A DNA stretch of 64,000 nt from an uncultured Lachnospiraceae bacterium (GTDB taxonomy: Bacteria > Bacillota > Clostridia > Lachnospirales > Lachnospiraceae): contig CAJUDY010000019.1 of assembly GCA_910584945.1 (NCBI GenBank), positions 1 to 64,000 of the forward strand, given 5' to 3'. Numbering within the stretch: the first letter of the stretch is position 1; the number at the start of each line of letters is the position of its first letter. Below, one piece after another: positions 42,327-51,975 of this stretch. A model generated the notes under the pieces. That model did not search any database, had not been told where the DNA came from, and worked only from the letters and a program-made list of their open reading frames with translations. A program made the position numbers and the translations under genes.

Positions 42327-43031
42327 ATGTACACCCGAACAACCGATTCTGCAAAAGAAAACCACTGGAAGCGCCTTCACGGAAAGCAGAAAATACAATA
42401 CGTCTGGGACTATTACAAACTGCCGATCACGGTCTGCCTGATCTTCCTGTATGTCATCGGCTACATGGTATACGGTCATTTTACCAAAAAAGACATTGTA
42501 CTTTATACTGGTCTTGTAAATGTTTCCGCCGGAGAGCAGCTTACCTCTGAATTAAGCCGTGGTTTCCTGGATTCCATGGATACCAGCATTTCCAGAACAG
42601 ATTTGAAGCTGTATACAGGCTTATATCTCACAGATGATCCCGAGGGGGGCAACCGTGAATACGCCTATGCTTCCCGTATAAAAATACTTGCTTCGATCGA
42701 CAACGAACAGCTGGATATCGTGATCATGAACAGGGAAGCATTTGACCTGTTTTCACAAAGCGGATATCTTTATAACATGGAAGAACTGCTCAAGAATCCG
42801 AATACCGGGACTGTCGCAGAATGGACGCCGTATCTTGTGATCAGCCCAGTCACTCAAAAAGACCCTGCCGGCGATATGCCAACAGAAGACTATCCTACAG
42901 GACTCCGTCTGTCCCAGAATAAACTTTTTGTAAAAGCCGGCTTTGAAGACGACCTGTATCTTGGCGTCATAAAAAACACTCCGAGAATAGATACGGTAAT
43001 CGAATATATCAAATATCTGTATTTCAGATAG
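42327..43031 (+). CDS. Membrane-anchored protein with a binding-protein-like outer domain
   Basis: A 234-residue protein: a basic cytoplasmic N-terminus of ~33 residues, one membrane helix at about 34-50 (ITVCLIFLYVIGYMVYG), then a ~180-residue extracytoplasmic domain. The stretch ASRIKILASIDNEQLDIVIMNREAFDLFSQSGYLYNMEEL has the rhythm of solute-binding proteins (a D-x-V-I strand, then 'later a short lid helix'), so it may be a small tethered binding or sensing domain. ATG 42327 follows AAAGGAG; the frame is open 42 codons upstream but only through the DUF624 gene. I do not recognise a named family. Next to DUF624 and LacI. Confidence 0.65.
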   Translation: MYTRTTDSAKENHWKRLHGKQKIQYVWDYYKLPITVCLIFLYVIGYMVYGHFTKKDIVLYTGLVNVSAGEQLTSELSRGFLDSMDTSISRTDLKLYTGLYLTDDPEGGNREYAYASRIKILASIDNEQLDIVIMNREAFDLFSQSGYLYNMEELLKNPNTGTVAEWTPYLVISPVTQKDPAGDMPTEDYPTGLRLSQNKLFVKAGFEDDLYLGVIKNTPRIDTVIEYIKYLYFR

Positions 43032-43040
43032 GATAAAAAA

Positions 43041-43069
43041 TTGACTTCTCATCCCGCATGTGCTAATCT
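43041..43069 (+). promoter_or_regulatory. metG promoter
   Basis: TTGACT (43041-43046), 17-bp spacer, TAATCT (43064-43069), about 50 bases ahead of metG. No T-box leader fits in the 86-bp gap. Confidence 0.6.
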
Positions 43070-43117
43070 GATAAAAGTTAGTATTTACGCTTAGAATATG
43101 GAAAATGAGGTAAAAAG

Positions 43118-45064
43118 ATGGACAAGAAAAAGTATTATATGACCACTGCCATCGCCTATACATCCGGCAAGCCCCATATCGGCAACACCTACGAGATCGT
43201 GCTGGCGGACAGCATCGCCCGCTACAAGAGATTCCAGGGGTACGATGTGTTCTTCCAGACCGGAACCGATGAGCACGGCCAAAAGATCGAACTGAAAGCG
43301 GCGGAAGCCGGGATTACCCCTCAGGAGTTCGTGGACGGTGTGGCGGGGGAGATCCGCCGCATCTGGGATCTGATGGACACGTCTTATAACAAGTTTATCC
43401 GGACCACCGACAAGGACCATGAGGCCCAGGTACAGAAGATTTTCAAATATATGTATGACAAAGGCGACATTTACAAAGGATATTATGAGGGGATGTACTG
43501 TACGCCCTGCGAATCCTTCTTTACCGAATCCCAGTTGGTGGACGGCAAATGTCCCGACTGCGGGCGGGAAGTACAGCCCGCCAAAGAAGAGGCCTATTTC
43601 TTCAAGATGAGCAAATACGCGGACCGGCTGATCGAGCACATCAACAGCCATCCGGAGTTTATTCAGCCCGTATCCCGCAAGAACGAGATGATGAACAATT
43701 TCCTGCTGCCGGGCCTGCAGGACCTGTGCGTGTCCAGGACCTCTTTTAAGTGGGGCATCCCGGTGGACTTTGATCCCAAACACGTAGTCTACGTATGGCT
43801 GGACGCCCTGACCAACTATATCACCGGGATCGGTTACGAGTGCGGCGGCGACAGCAGCGAATTATTTAACAAGAACTGGCCGGCGGACCTCCACCTGATC
43901 GGCAAGGATATCATCCGTTTCCACACGATCTACTGGCCCATCTTCCTGATGTCGCTGGATCTGCCCCTTCCGAAGCAGATCTTCGGACATCCCTGGCTTC
44001 TCCAGGGGGACGGCAAGATGAGCAAGTCCAAGGGCAATGTGCTCTACGCGGACGATCTGGTGAACTTCTTCGGCGTGGACGCGGTGCGTTACTTTGTACT
44101 GCACGAGATGCCCTTTGAAAATGACGGCGTGATCTCCTGGGAACTGATCGTGGAACGTCTGAACTCCGAGCTTGCCAACACCCTGGGCAATCTGGTCAAC
44201 CGCACCATCTCCATGTCCAACAAGTATTTCGGCGGAGTGGTGACGAACCCGGAAGCAGCGGAAGCAGTCGACGAGGATCTCAGGAAAACCGTGCTGGACA
44301 CCGTGGGAAAAGCAAGCGAGAAGATGGACCAGCTCCGGGTGGCGGACGCCATCACCGAGATTTTCAATCTGTTCAAACGCTGCAACAAATACATCGACGA
44401 GACCATGCCCTGGGCCCTGGCAAAGGACCCGGAGAAAAAAGACCGTCTGGCCACGGTGCTTTATAACCTGGTGGAAAGCATCAGCTTTGGAGCCACCCTC
44501 CTTGCCCCGTTCATGCCCTCCACCTCTGAAAAAATCCTGGCCCAGTTAAACGCCAGAAGCCGCGGCATCGAAGAGATGAACGTCTTCGGCCTCTATGAAT
44601 CCGGAACCAAAGTGACAGAAAAGCCGGAGATTCTCTTCGCAAGGCTGGATATCAAGGAAGTGATGGAAAAAGTAGAAGCGCTGCAGGCGGAAGCCGCAAA
44701 GGCCGACGGCGAGCCGGTGATCGACATCGAAGAAAAGGACAAGATCTCCTATGACGACTTCAGCAAATTGCAGTTCCAGGTCGGCGAGATTCTCTCCTGC
44801 GAGGCCGTACCCAAGGCGGATCGGCTGCTCTGCTCCCAGGTGAAGATCGGAAGCCAGGTGCGCCAGATCGTCTCCGGCATCCGAAGCACCTACACGCCGG
44901 AAGAAATGGTCGGCAAGAAGGTCATGGTCCTTGTGAACCTGGAGCCCAGGAAGATCCGCGGCCTGATATCCGAAGGCATGTTGCTTTCCGCAGAGGATGA
45001 AAACGGCAATCTTTCCCTGATGATTCCGGAAAAACCCATGCCCTCCGGCGCGGAAGTTTGCTGA
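43118..45064 (+). CDS. metG: Methionine-tRNA ligase
   Basis: A 648-residue class I synthetase charging tRNA-Met. Catalytic signatures: SGKPHIGNTYEI (HIGH-type) and GKMSKSKGN (KMSKS). A single zinc knuckle is formed by CTPCES and CPDCGRE in the connective peptide. The C-terminal ~110 residues are a tRNA-binding EMAPII/OB domain (FSKLQFQVGEILSCEAVPKADRLL, RQIVSGI, VNLEPRKIRGLISEGMLLSA) that drives dimerisation. It is free-standing with its own promoter. Confidence 0.96.
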   Translation: MDKKKYYMTTAIAYTSGKPHIGNTYEIVLADSIARYKRFQGYDVFFQTGTDEHGQKIELKAAEAGITPQEFVDGVAGEIRRIWDLMDTSYNKFIRTTDKDHEAQVQKIFKYMYDKGDIYKGYYEGMYCTPCESFFTESQLVDGKCPDCGREVQPAKEEAYFFKMSKYADRLIEHINSHPEFIQPVSRKNEMMNNFLLPGLQDLCVSRTSFKWGIPVDFDPKHVVYVWLDALTNYITGIGYECGGDSSELFNKNWPADLHLIGKDIIRFHTIYWPIFLMSLDLPLPKQIFGHPWLLQGDGKMSKSKGNVLYADDLVNFFGVDAVRYFVLHEMPFENDGVISWELIVERLNSELANTLGNLVNRTISMSNKYFGGVVTNPEAAEAVDEDLRKTVLDTVGKASEKMDQLRVADAITEIFNLFKRCNKYIDETMPWALAKDPEKKDRLATVLYNLVESISFGATLLAPFMPSTSEKILAQLNARSRGIEEMNVFGLYESGTKVTEKPEILFARLDIKEVMEKVEALQAEAAKADGEPVIDIEEKDKISYDDFSKLQFQVGEILSCEAVPKADRLLCSQVKIGSQVRQIVSGIRSTYTPEEMVGKKVMVLVNLEPRKIRGLISEGMLLSAEDENGNLSLMIPEKPMPSGAEVC

Positions 45065-45139
45065 TATAAATCAAACGAATATTCGATTCCTCTCTCTCAT
45101 ATACTCTTTTGAACCATTCCGGTTCGAAAGGGGTATGAG

Positions 45140-47086
45140 ATGCAGAGGTTTTTCTTTTCTAAAAAAGTCCTGATCACAGCATGCACACTGGTGCTGTCCT
45201 TTCCGTTCTCCCTGAAGGGATATGCTTTTGACCGTTTTACCATGGATATCTTCCGGCAGGCGCTCTCCGGCAATACCATCGACCTTCACTATACGCTGGC
45301 CAACCCCGGATCTTACGGCATCAAGGAGGCCAATCCTTCCTTCGGTTCCTTTGACCGGGAAGCCGCGAAGGAAAGCCAGGCTTATCTGGAGAAATGCCGC
45401 AAAAAGCTTTCCCGCTATCTAAAGGGCGGCCTTGGTGAGGAAGACCAGCTCACGGCGGAAATCCTTGACTGGTGGCTCGCCGGACAAATCGAGGCGGAGG
45501 AATACTATTATTATCAGGAACCCTTAGGACCGACTCTGGGCGTCCAGGCGCAGCTTCCGGTCCTGCTGGCCGAATATCCCTTCCGGAACGAACAGGACAT
45601 CAAGACTTATCTGGAACTTCTGAGTACCCTTCCGGAATACTTCCAAAGTATCGCCGCCTTTGAGTCCGAAAAGTCCGAACAGGGACTATTTATGACCGAC
45701 GAGATGCTGGACCAGGTCCTAAACCAGTGCCGCTCCCTGATTCCCTCCGACTCTCTCAATCAAACCCACTTTCTGGCGCTTACCTTCCGGGAACGGATCG
45801 AGCAATGTGACTTTCTAAGTTCTGACCAGAAAATCTCCTATGAGGCCGAGAATCTGCGCAATCTGAACCGATACGTCGCCTTTGCTTATCAAGAACTCTG
45901 CCAGTCCCTGGAATCGCTCCGGGGCAGCGGACAGAATGCTCAGGGGCTCTACCATACCCCCCGGGGAATTGATTATTACGAATATCTCCTCAAATATTCC
46001 ATCGGCACAGACCTCAGTATCGCCGGAATCCATCAGCTTCTGGAGGAACAGATGGAGAGCGATTACGAGACGATCCTCTATGGACTGCACCAGGACGTGG
46101 GGCTGATCCGGCTCACCGACGACACGCCTTCCGCCGAATCTCCGGAAGAGATTCTTACCCGGCTGGAGACGCAGATTGCGGAAGATTTCCCCGCGGCGGA
46201 AGAGATTTCCTGGACCGTGAAGGAGGTTCCGAATTCTCTGGCGGCCTTTTTAAGTCCTGCCTTCTATATGACGCCCGCCATCGACACTCCCCAGCAGAAT
46301 GTAATCTATATCAATCCTTCCTATCAGCCGGACCGGACCGAACTGATTACCACCCTCGCCCATGAGAGCTATCCCGGACATCTGTATCAGAATTCTTTTG
46401 AAAATCAGGAGGGTTACGCCCCCGTACGGAATCTGTTCTACATCGGAGGATACACGGAAGGCTGGGGACTCTACAGCGAATATTACGCCTATGATCTGCT
46501 GGGGCTTACGGACCAGGAAGCGGCCTTCCTTCGGGCCACCTCCTCTCTGAACTTCGCCGTCTGCGCCAGCCTGGACCTGGCCATCCACGGGGAGGGATGG
46601 TCCGAGGAGGACTGCCGGACCTACCTTGCCTCCTTCGGTATCAAGGACAAACAGCAGATTCACACACTGTACCTGAATATTCTGGAAGAACCCTCCAACT
46701 ACCTGAAATACTATCTGGGCTATCTGGAAATCTTAAAATTAAAAGAGAGCGCCCTTGCACTCTCTTCGAATCTGACTCTCTGTGATTTTCACACCTGGTT
46801 TCTGGAGACGGGACCGGCGCCCTTTTTTATTCTGGAAGAACGGCTAGATTCCCAGATCCTTAAAGTATCTGCGGAGCTTCTCCAAAGCCCGGGTCAGGAC
46901 CTCCATCTCCTGGCCCTCGAACCCGTCCATGACCGTCTGTACCATCTTCTTGTGGAAGGCCGCATGCTTTTCATAGGCCCGAACACCCTTCTCAGTCAGG
47001 GACAGCAGAACCACCCGCTTGTCCTCGGGGCTGCGGACCCGGGAGACATACCCTTTTTTCACCAGGTTGTTGATAGCGGTGGTTAA
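45140..47086 (+). CDS. DUF885 secreted zinc-peptidase-like protein
   Basis: A 648-residue frame. A signal peptide covers residues 1-29 (KKVLITACTLVLSFPFSLKGYA). The helical DUF885 body carries the zinc site LAHESYPGHLYQ (HExxxGH-like) near residue 415 and YTEGWGLYSEYYAYDLLGL, which supplies the third ligand. Family members act as, or resemble, carboxy- or dipeptidases. The recognisable domain ends at GPAPFFILEERL (about 568). The last ~80 residues are read antisense through the convergent marR gene, starting exactly where a CTAG at 46844-46847 gives a stop in the next frame, so the tail is probably a stop-loss or single-base indel artefact. Confidence 0.82.
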   Translation: MQRFFFSKKVLITACTLVLSFPFSLKGYAFDRFTMDIFRQALSGNTIDLHYTLANPGSYGIKEANPSFGSFDREAAKESQAYLEKCRKKLSRYLKGGLGEEDQLTAEILDWWLAGQIEAEEYYYYQEPLGPTLGVQAQLPVLLAEYPFRNEQDIKTYLELLSTLPEYFQSIAAFESEKSEQGLFMTDEMLDQVLNQCRSLIPSDSLNQTHFLALTFRERIEQCDFLSSDQKISYEAENLRNLNRYVAFAYQELCQSLESLRGSGQNAQGLYHTPRGIDYYEYLLKYSIGTDLSIAGIHQLLEEQMESDYETILYGLHQDVGLIRLTDDTPSAESPEEILTRLETQIAEDFPAAEEISWTVKEVPNSLAAFLSPAFYMTPAIDTPQQNVIYINPSYQPDRTELITTLAHESYPGHLYQNSFENQEGYAPVRNLFYIGGYTEGWGLYSEYYAYDLLGLTDQEAAFLRATSSLNFAVCASLDLAIHGEGWSEEDCRTYLASFGIKDKQQIHTLYLNILEEPSNYLKYYLGYLEILKLKESALALSSNLTLCDFHTWFLETGPAPFFILEERLDSQILKVSAELLQSPGQDLHLLALEPVHDRLYHLLVEGRMLFIGPNTLLSQGQQNHPLVLGAADPGDIPFFHQVVDSGG

Positions 47087-47254
47087 GGTCCCCACCGTAA
47101 CCGCCATGGCCCTGGCCACCGTGGACATGTTCTTCGTTTCGCTGACGCCGATGGCGTCGATGATATGCATGTCGTTGATGGAGATTTCCTTGAAGCTGCC
47201 GGTAATCAGCACCCGGTGCTCCATGTCCAGCACTTCATTGAACAGCATCACCAA
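46844..47254 (-). CDS. MarR-family transcriptional regulator (FabT-like)
   Basis: A winged-helix regulator of 136 residues from ATG 47254, or 146 from an upstream CTG. It shows ITGSFKEISINDMHIIDAIG, the recognition region NMSTVARAMAVTVGTLTTAINNLVKKGYVSR and the wing RSPEDKRVVLLSLTEKG. Homologues usually open MDKEKLLNDLL, which is encoded here from CTG 47284, six bases after GGGGGGTGA; the ATG has no ribosome site. FabT-like regulators control fatty-acid synthesis genes, but no fab genes lie nearby. A good promoter is at 47334-47362. The 3' end overlaps the convergent DUF885 gene by 243 bp. Confidence 0.85.
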   Translation of the reverse strand: MVMLFNEVLDMEHRVLITGSFKEISINDMHIIDAIGVSETKNMSTVARAMAVTVGTLTTAINNLVKKGYVSRVRSPEDKRVVLLSLTEKGVRAYEKHAAFHKKMVQTVMDGFEGQEMEVLTRALEKLRRYFKDLGI

Positions 47255-47333
47255 CAGATCATTTAACAGCTTTTCCTTGTCCAGACCGCATCACCCCCCG
47301 CACTGTAACCTTTCTCCCTTTTCGTCCGGTCAC

Positions 47334-47362
47334 AGTATAACATATTTCCAGCGGGGGTGCAA
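47334..47362 (-). promoter_or_regulatory. marR promoter
   Basis: TTGCAC (47357-47362), 17-bp spacer, TATACT (47334-47339) on the minus strand; predicted start near 47327, about 43 bases before the proposed CTG start codon. Confidence 0.72.
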
Positions 47363-47375
47363 TGGGCCAATTGAG

Positions 47376-49283
<1,908 letters not shown>

Positions 49284-50708
49284 CTATCTGCAGTCTCTGT
49301 GAGACCGATAGTTCCCTTTGATGTCTTCTCCTTCCACCGTCACCCGGTACTGGTCCTCTTTCGGATAGTATCTGGTGCTGAAAACATCCTGGCCTTCGTT
49401 CATGAATACCTCCACGCAGGAGACGTCCGCCAGCACCCGAATTCTTGATACCTCCGGCACTTCCCGGCCCCGGCGGGTTCTTCCCGCGCCAAGCTTTGGA
49501 TCTTGAAATTCCATCCAGAAAATCTTCTTCTGACGATCCCAATGAAGGAGAAGCCCGGAAGCGATGGTGATCCGGACGTCCCGCCCCCCGTTCTCTACTT
49601 CCAGCTCATAGCAGGAATCTGTCTGCTTTTGAAATCCTCCTGTAAAACGCTCTTCCTGATTCCACCAGGCGGCAAGCTCCCTGACCGGATTCTGACAGAG
49701 CACCCCGTCCTTTACCGATAATTCCCGGGGCAGCGTCAGCACATGCTGCCAGCCGTAATCTACGGTTGGATTCGTATAGTCCTTTACATCCGGAAGCCCC
49801 ATCCAGCCAATCTGAATCCGCCTCCCGTCGCCGCTTAAGAAGGTCTGGGGCGCGTAAAAATCAAAGCCTCCGTCCAGCTCCCGAAAATTGTCCGGCGTCC
49901 CGGCGCTTCGAAAGTCTCCGTCCAGAAAGCAGGTCACGCTCTGGTACAGATTCTGATAGCGCAGGCCTTTTGCCTCCACTCCCTGAGGGGAAATGGCAAA
50001 CACGGTCTTTCCGTCCAGCTCAAAGAGATCCGGACATTCCCACATATACCCGAAGGCTTCCTTCGATTCCAGACAGCGGACAAAGCGAAAGTGCCTCCGG
50101 TCTTCGGAAGAAAAAAGCAGCGCCACGCCTTTGTTCTTCCTGGTCCTTGCACCCTGGATCATATAGTAGATCCCGTCCTGCTTCCACACCTTGGGGTCCC
50201 GCACATGGAGCGTCATCTCCTCCGGATAATCCGCCGCCGTCATAAGAAGCTCTTTTTTCTCCGCCTGCATTCCGTCCCGGCTCACAGCCAGCACGGTGTT
50301 GGACTCTCTGCCGGTGCACACATAATCATAATCCCCCGCATGTTTGACATTCCCGGTATAGTAGAGATACAGTCCGTCCTCCTCCGCCAGAGCGGACCCG
50401 GAATAGACTCCATGGCAATCGAAGGGCTGATCCGGGCTGAGGGGCGCGCCCTGATACTCCCAGTGAAGCAGATCCCTGCTGACCGCGTGCCCCCAGAACT
50501 TCAGTCCTCCCTCTGCCCCGAAGGGCGCGAACTGATAAAAGGCATGATAGACGCCCTGGTACTCACACAGACCATTGGGATCATTCAGCCACCCGACCGG
50601 CGGAGCAATATGAAGCTTGGGCCTCCATGGGTCTTCTTTCCCGGCCCTGCTTTTTCGCCGAACCTCATCCGCCACCAGTTGATTCCATAACTTATGCAGC
50701 ACATTCAT
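49284..50708 (-). CDS. scrB: Sucrose-6-phosphate hydrolase (GH32)
   Basis: A 474-residue intracellular GH32 enzyme hydrolysing sucrose-6-phosphate to glucose-6-phosphate and fructose. Nucleophile Asp in GWLNDPNGL, transition-state stabiliser in LHVRDPKVW, acid/base Glu in MWECPDLFEL. The C-terminal sandwich ends VEVFMNEGQDVFSTRYY. Strong ribosome site GGAGGCGGG. It pairs with the PTS permease, unlike the second GH32 enzyme at 34860, which pairs with an ABC transporter. A GAATACGTATTC operator lies 33 bases upstream of its start. Confidence 0.92.
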   Translation of the reverse strand: MNVLHKLWNQLVADEVRRKSRAGKEDPWRPKLHIAPPVGWLNDPNGLCEYQGVYHAFYQFAPFGAEGGLKFWGHAVSRDLLHWEYQGAPLSPDQPFDCHGVYSGSALAEEDGLYLYYTGNVKHAGDYDYVCTGRESNTVLAVSRDGMQAEKKELLMTAADYPEEMTLHVRDPKVWKQDGIYYMIQGARTRKNKGVALLFSSEDRRHFRFVRCLESKEAFGYMWECPDLFELDGKTVFAISPQGVEAKGLRYQNLYQSVTCFLDGDFRSAGTPDNFRELDGGFDFYAPQTFLSGDGRRIQIGWMGLPDVKDYTNPTVDYGWQHVLTLPRELSVKDGVLCQNPVRELAAWWNQEERFTGGFQKQTDSCYELEVENGGRDVRITIASGLLLHWDRQKKIFWMEFQDPKLGAGRTRRGREVPEVSRIRVLADVSCVEVFMNEGQDVFSTRYYPKEDQYRVTVEGEDIKGNYRSHRDCR

Positions 50709-50740
50709 TGTCCCGCCTCCACTTCATTCCGCAATTCTGT

Positions 50741-50752
50741 GAATACGTATTC
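50741..50752. promoter_or_regulatory. ScrR operator in front of scrBA
   Basis: GAATACGTATTC, a perfect 12-bp palindrome (symmetry extends outward: CTGT...GCAG), just downstream of a TATTCT -10-like hexamer (50765-50770, minus). The same 12-mer occurs upstream of scrR, so both units are probably repressed by ScrR. Confidence 0.78.
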
Positions 50753-50770
50753 GCAGAACTCCTTAGAATA

Positions 50771-50793
50771 GGGATGCCATCCTGTGGTATCCC
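50771..50793. other. Hairpin between scrR and scrB
   Basis: GGGATGCCA / TGGTATCCC (nine pairs including one G-T) around a five-base loop, right after the scrR stop. It may attenuate scrR read-through into scrBA; the T run after it is weak. Confidence 0.5.
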
Positions 50794-50800
50794 TTGCTTC

Positions 50801-51784
50801 TTATTTTTTCGAGCTTCCTCTGCACACCAGCGTCGCTTTCAGAGCCCGGTTCTCCGCAGTTTCACACCGCTTTGGTTCTTCGATCTTCCGGATCAGTCTC
50901 CTCATCGCCCAGGCCGCCATCTCCTCGTTTGGCTGAGACACACTGGACAGTCTGGGAAATACGTATTCACACATATACGTATTGTCGAATCCCACCAGAC
51001 CGGCCTGTTCCGGTATCCGGACGCCCATTCGCTGCAAGATCCCCAGCATCTGTACGGCCCGTCTGTCATTGTAGGCGAAGATTCCGGTTCTTCCCCGTTC
51101 CTGATGAAAATATACCTTCAACGCCGCTGCCACCGCCGCTTCTTCCTTGCTGGCGATCACCGTAAGCTTCTGTTCAAACTCCGGGTCATGCTTTTTTAAT
51201 TCCTCCGCAAAGCCCTGGTATTTGACATCCCTGGTCGTTCCAAAAAAGAGATATTCCTCGTAGCCTTCCTCCCACAGATGCCTGCCCACCTGGGCTCCCG
51301 CTTCCCTGTGGGACACGTAGACGCAGTCCATCCCCTCTACCTGTCTGGTAATGACGACCGTCGGGATGCTAAGCCGCCGGATCTGTGTGTTCCACTGATC
51401 CGAGCGCTCGTCCACCGGCACCGCGATCAGTCCGTCCACCCGATATCTCTGGACCACTGCCAGACTCTCCCTCTCCTGCTCCGGATCATAATTGGAGTTA
51501 AAAAGGATCAGGCTGTATCCGCTCTTTCTCGCCTCCTGCTCCAGATATTTGACCAGATCTGCAAAAAAGGCGTTGGAAATATCGGTCAGCACCACCCCGA
51601 TCAGATGAGTTCTGCTTCCCACCAGACTCTGGGCGATGATATTCGGCTGGAATTCATGTTCTCTGGCGCATGCAAGCACCCGTTCACGGATCTGGGGATT
51701 CACCGCCGTGTTCCCATTCAGCACCCGGGAAACCGTCGGCTGGGAGACGCCGGTCAGCTTCGCAATCTCTGTCATCGTGATCAT
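50801..51784 (-). CDS. scrR: LacI-family sucrose operon repressor
   Basis: A 327-residue repressor: helix-turn-helix TEIAKLTGVSQPTVSRVLNGNTAVNPQIRERVL, then the effector domain (IGVVLTDISNAFFADLVKYLEQEA, YRVDGLIAVPVDERS, PTVVITRQVEG, GIFAYNDRRAVQMLGILQRMGVRIPEQAGLVGFDN). Its gene is preceded by one GAATACGTATTC operator (51803-51814) and followed by another in front of scrB, so it should repress itself and scrBA until sucrose or a phosphorylated derivative is present. Confidence 0.92.
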   Translation of the reverse strand: MITMTEIAKLTGVSQPTVSRVLNGNTAVNPQIRERVLACAREHEFQPNIIAQSLVGSRTHLIGVVLTDISNAFFADLVKYLEQEARKSGYSLILFNSNYDPEQERESLAVVQRYRVDGLIAVPVDERSDQWNTQIRRLSIPTVVITRQVEGMDCVYVSHREAGAQVGRHLWEEGYEEYLFFGTTRDVKYQGFAEELKKHDPEFEQKLTVIASKEEAAVAAALKVYFHQERGRTGIFAYNDRRAVQMLGILQRMGVRIPEQAGLVGFDNTYMCEYVFPRLSSVSQPNEEMAAWAMRRLIRKIEEPKRCETAENRALKATLVCRGSSKK

Positions 51785-51802
51785 TGTGGTCCTCCGTGTT
51801 GT

Positions 51803-51814
51803 GAATACGTATTC
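51803..51814. promoter_or_regulatory. ScrR operator in front of scrR
   Basis: Second perfect copy of GAATACGTATTC (within GTGAATACGTATTCTCA), centred about 12 bases downstream of the predicted scrR start of transcription. Confidence 0.8.
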
Positions 51815-51827
51815 TCAACTTGTTTCT

Positions 51828-51856
51828 ATCCTAACACATCGCAGGAAATACGTCAA
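51828..51856 (-). promoter_or_regulatory. scrR promoter
   Basis: TTGACG (51851-51856), 17-bp spacer, TAGGAT (51828-51833) on the minus strand, ahead of the operator and about 45 bases before the start codon. Confidence 0.65.
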
Positions 51857-51912
51857 CTGGTACATAGTCCTAATTTCTTCCCACCAATTTTGTGCAGATT
51901 TAACAAAAACAG

Positions 51913-51941
51913 TTGACAGCCTATTCCGGCTGTTTTATGCT
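51913..51941 (+). promoter_or_regulatory. Promoter of the OLD-family gene
   Basis: TTGACA (51913-51918), 17-bp spacer, TATGCT (51936-51941). The predicted start near 51948 lies downstream of the first in-frame start codons, which supports the ATG at 51976. Confidence 0.75.
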
Positions 51942-51975
51942 TAGAAAAACGGGCGTGAGACGGGGGCAGCTTTTC

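Noticed and set aside
43032..43117. T-box or SAM riboswitch in front of metG
   Set aside because: The gap is only 86 bp and contains a promoter; no T-box sequence or anti-terminator is present.
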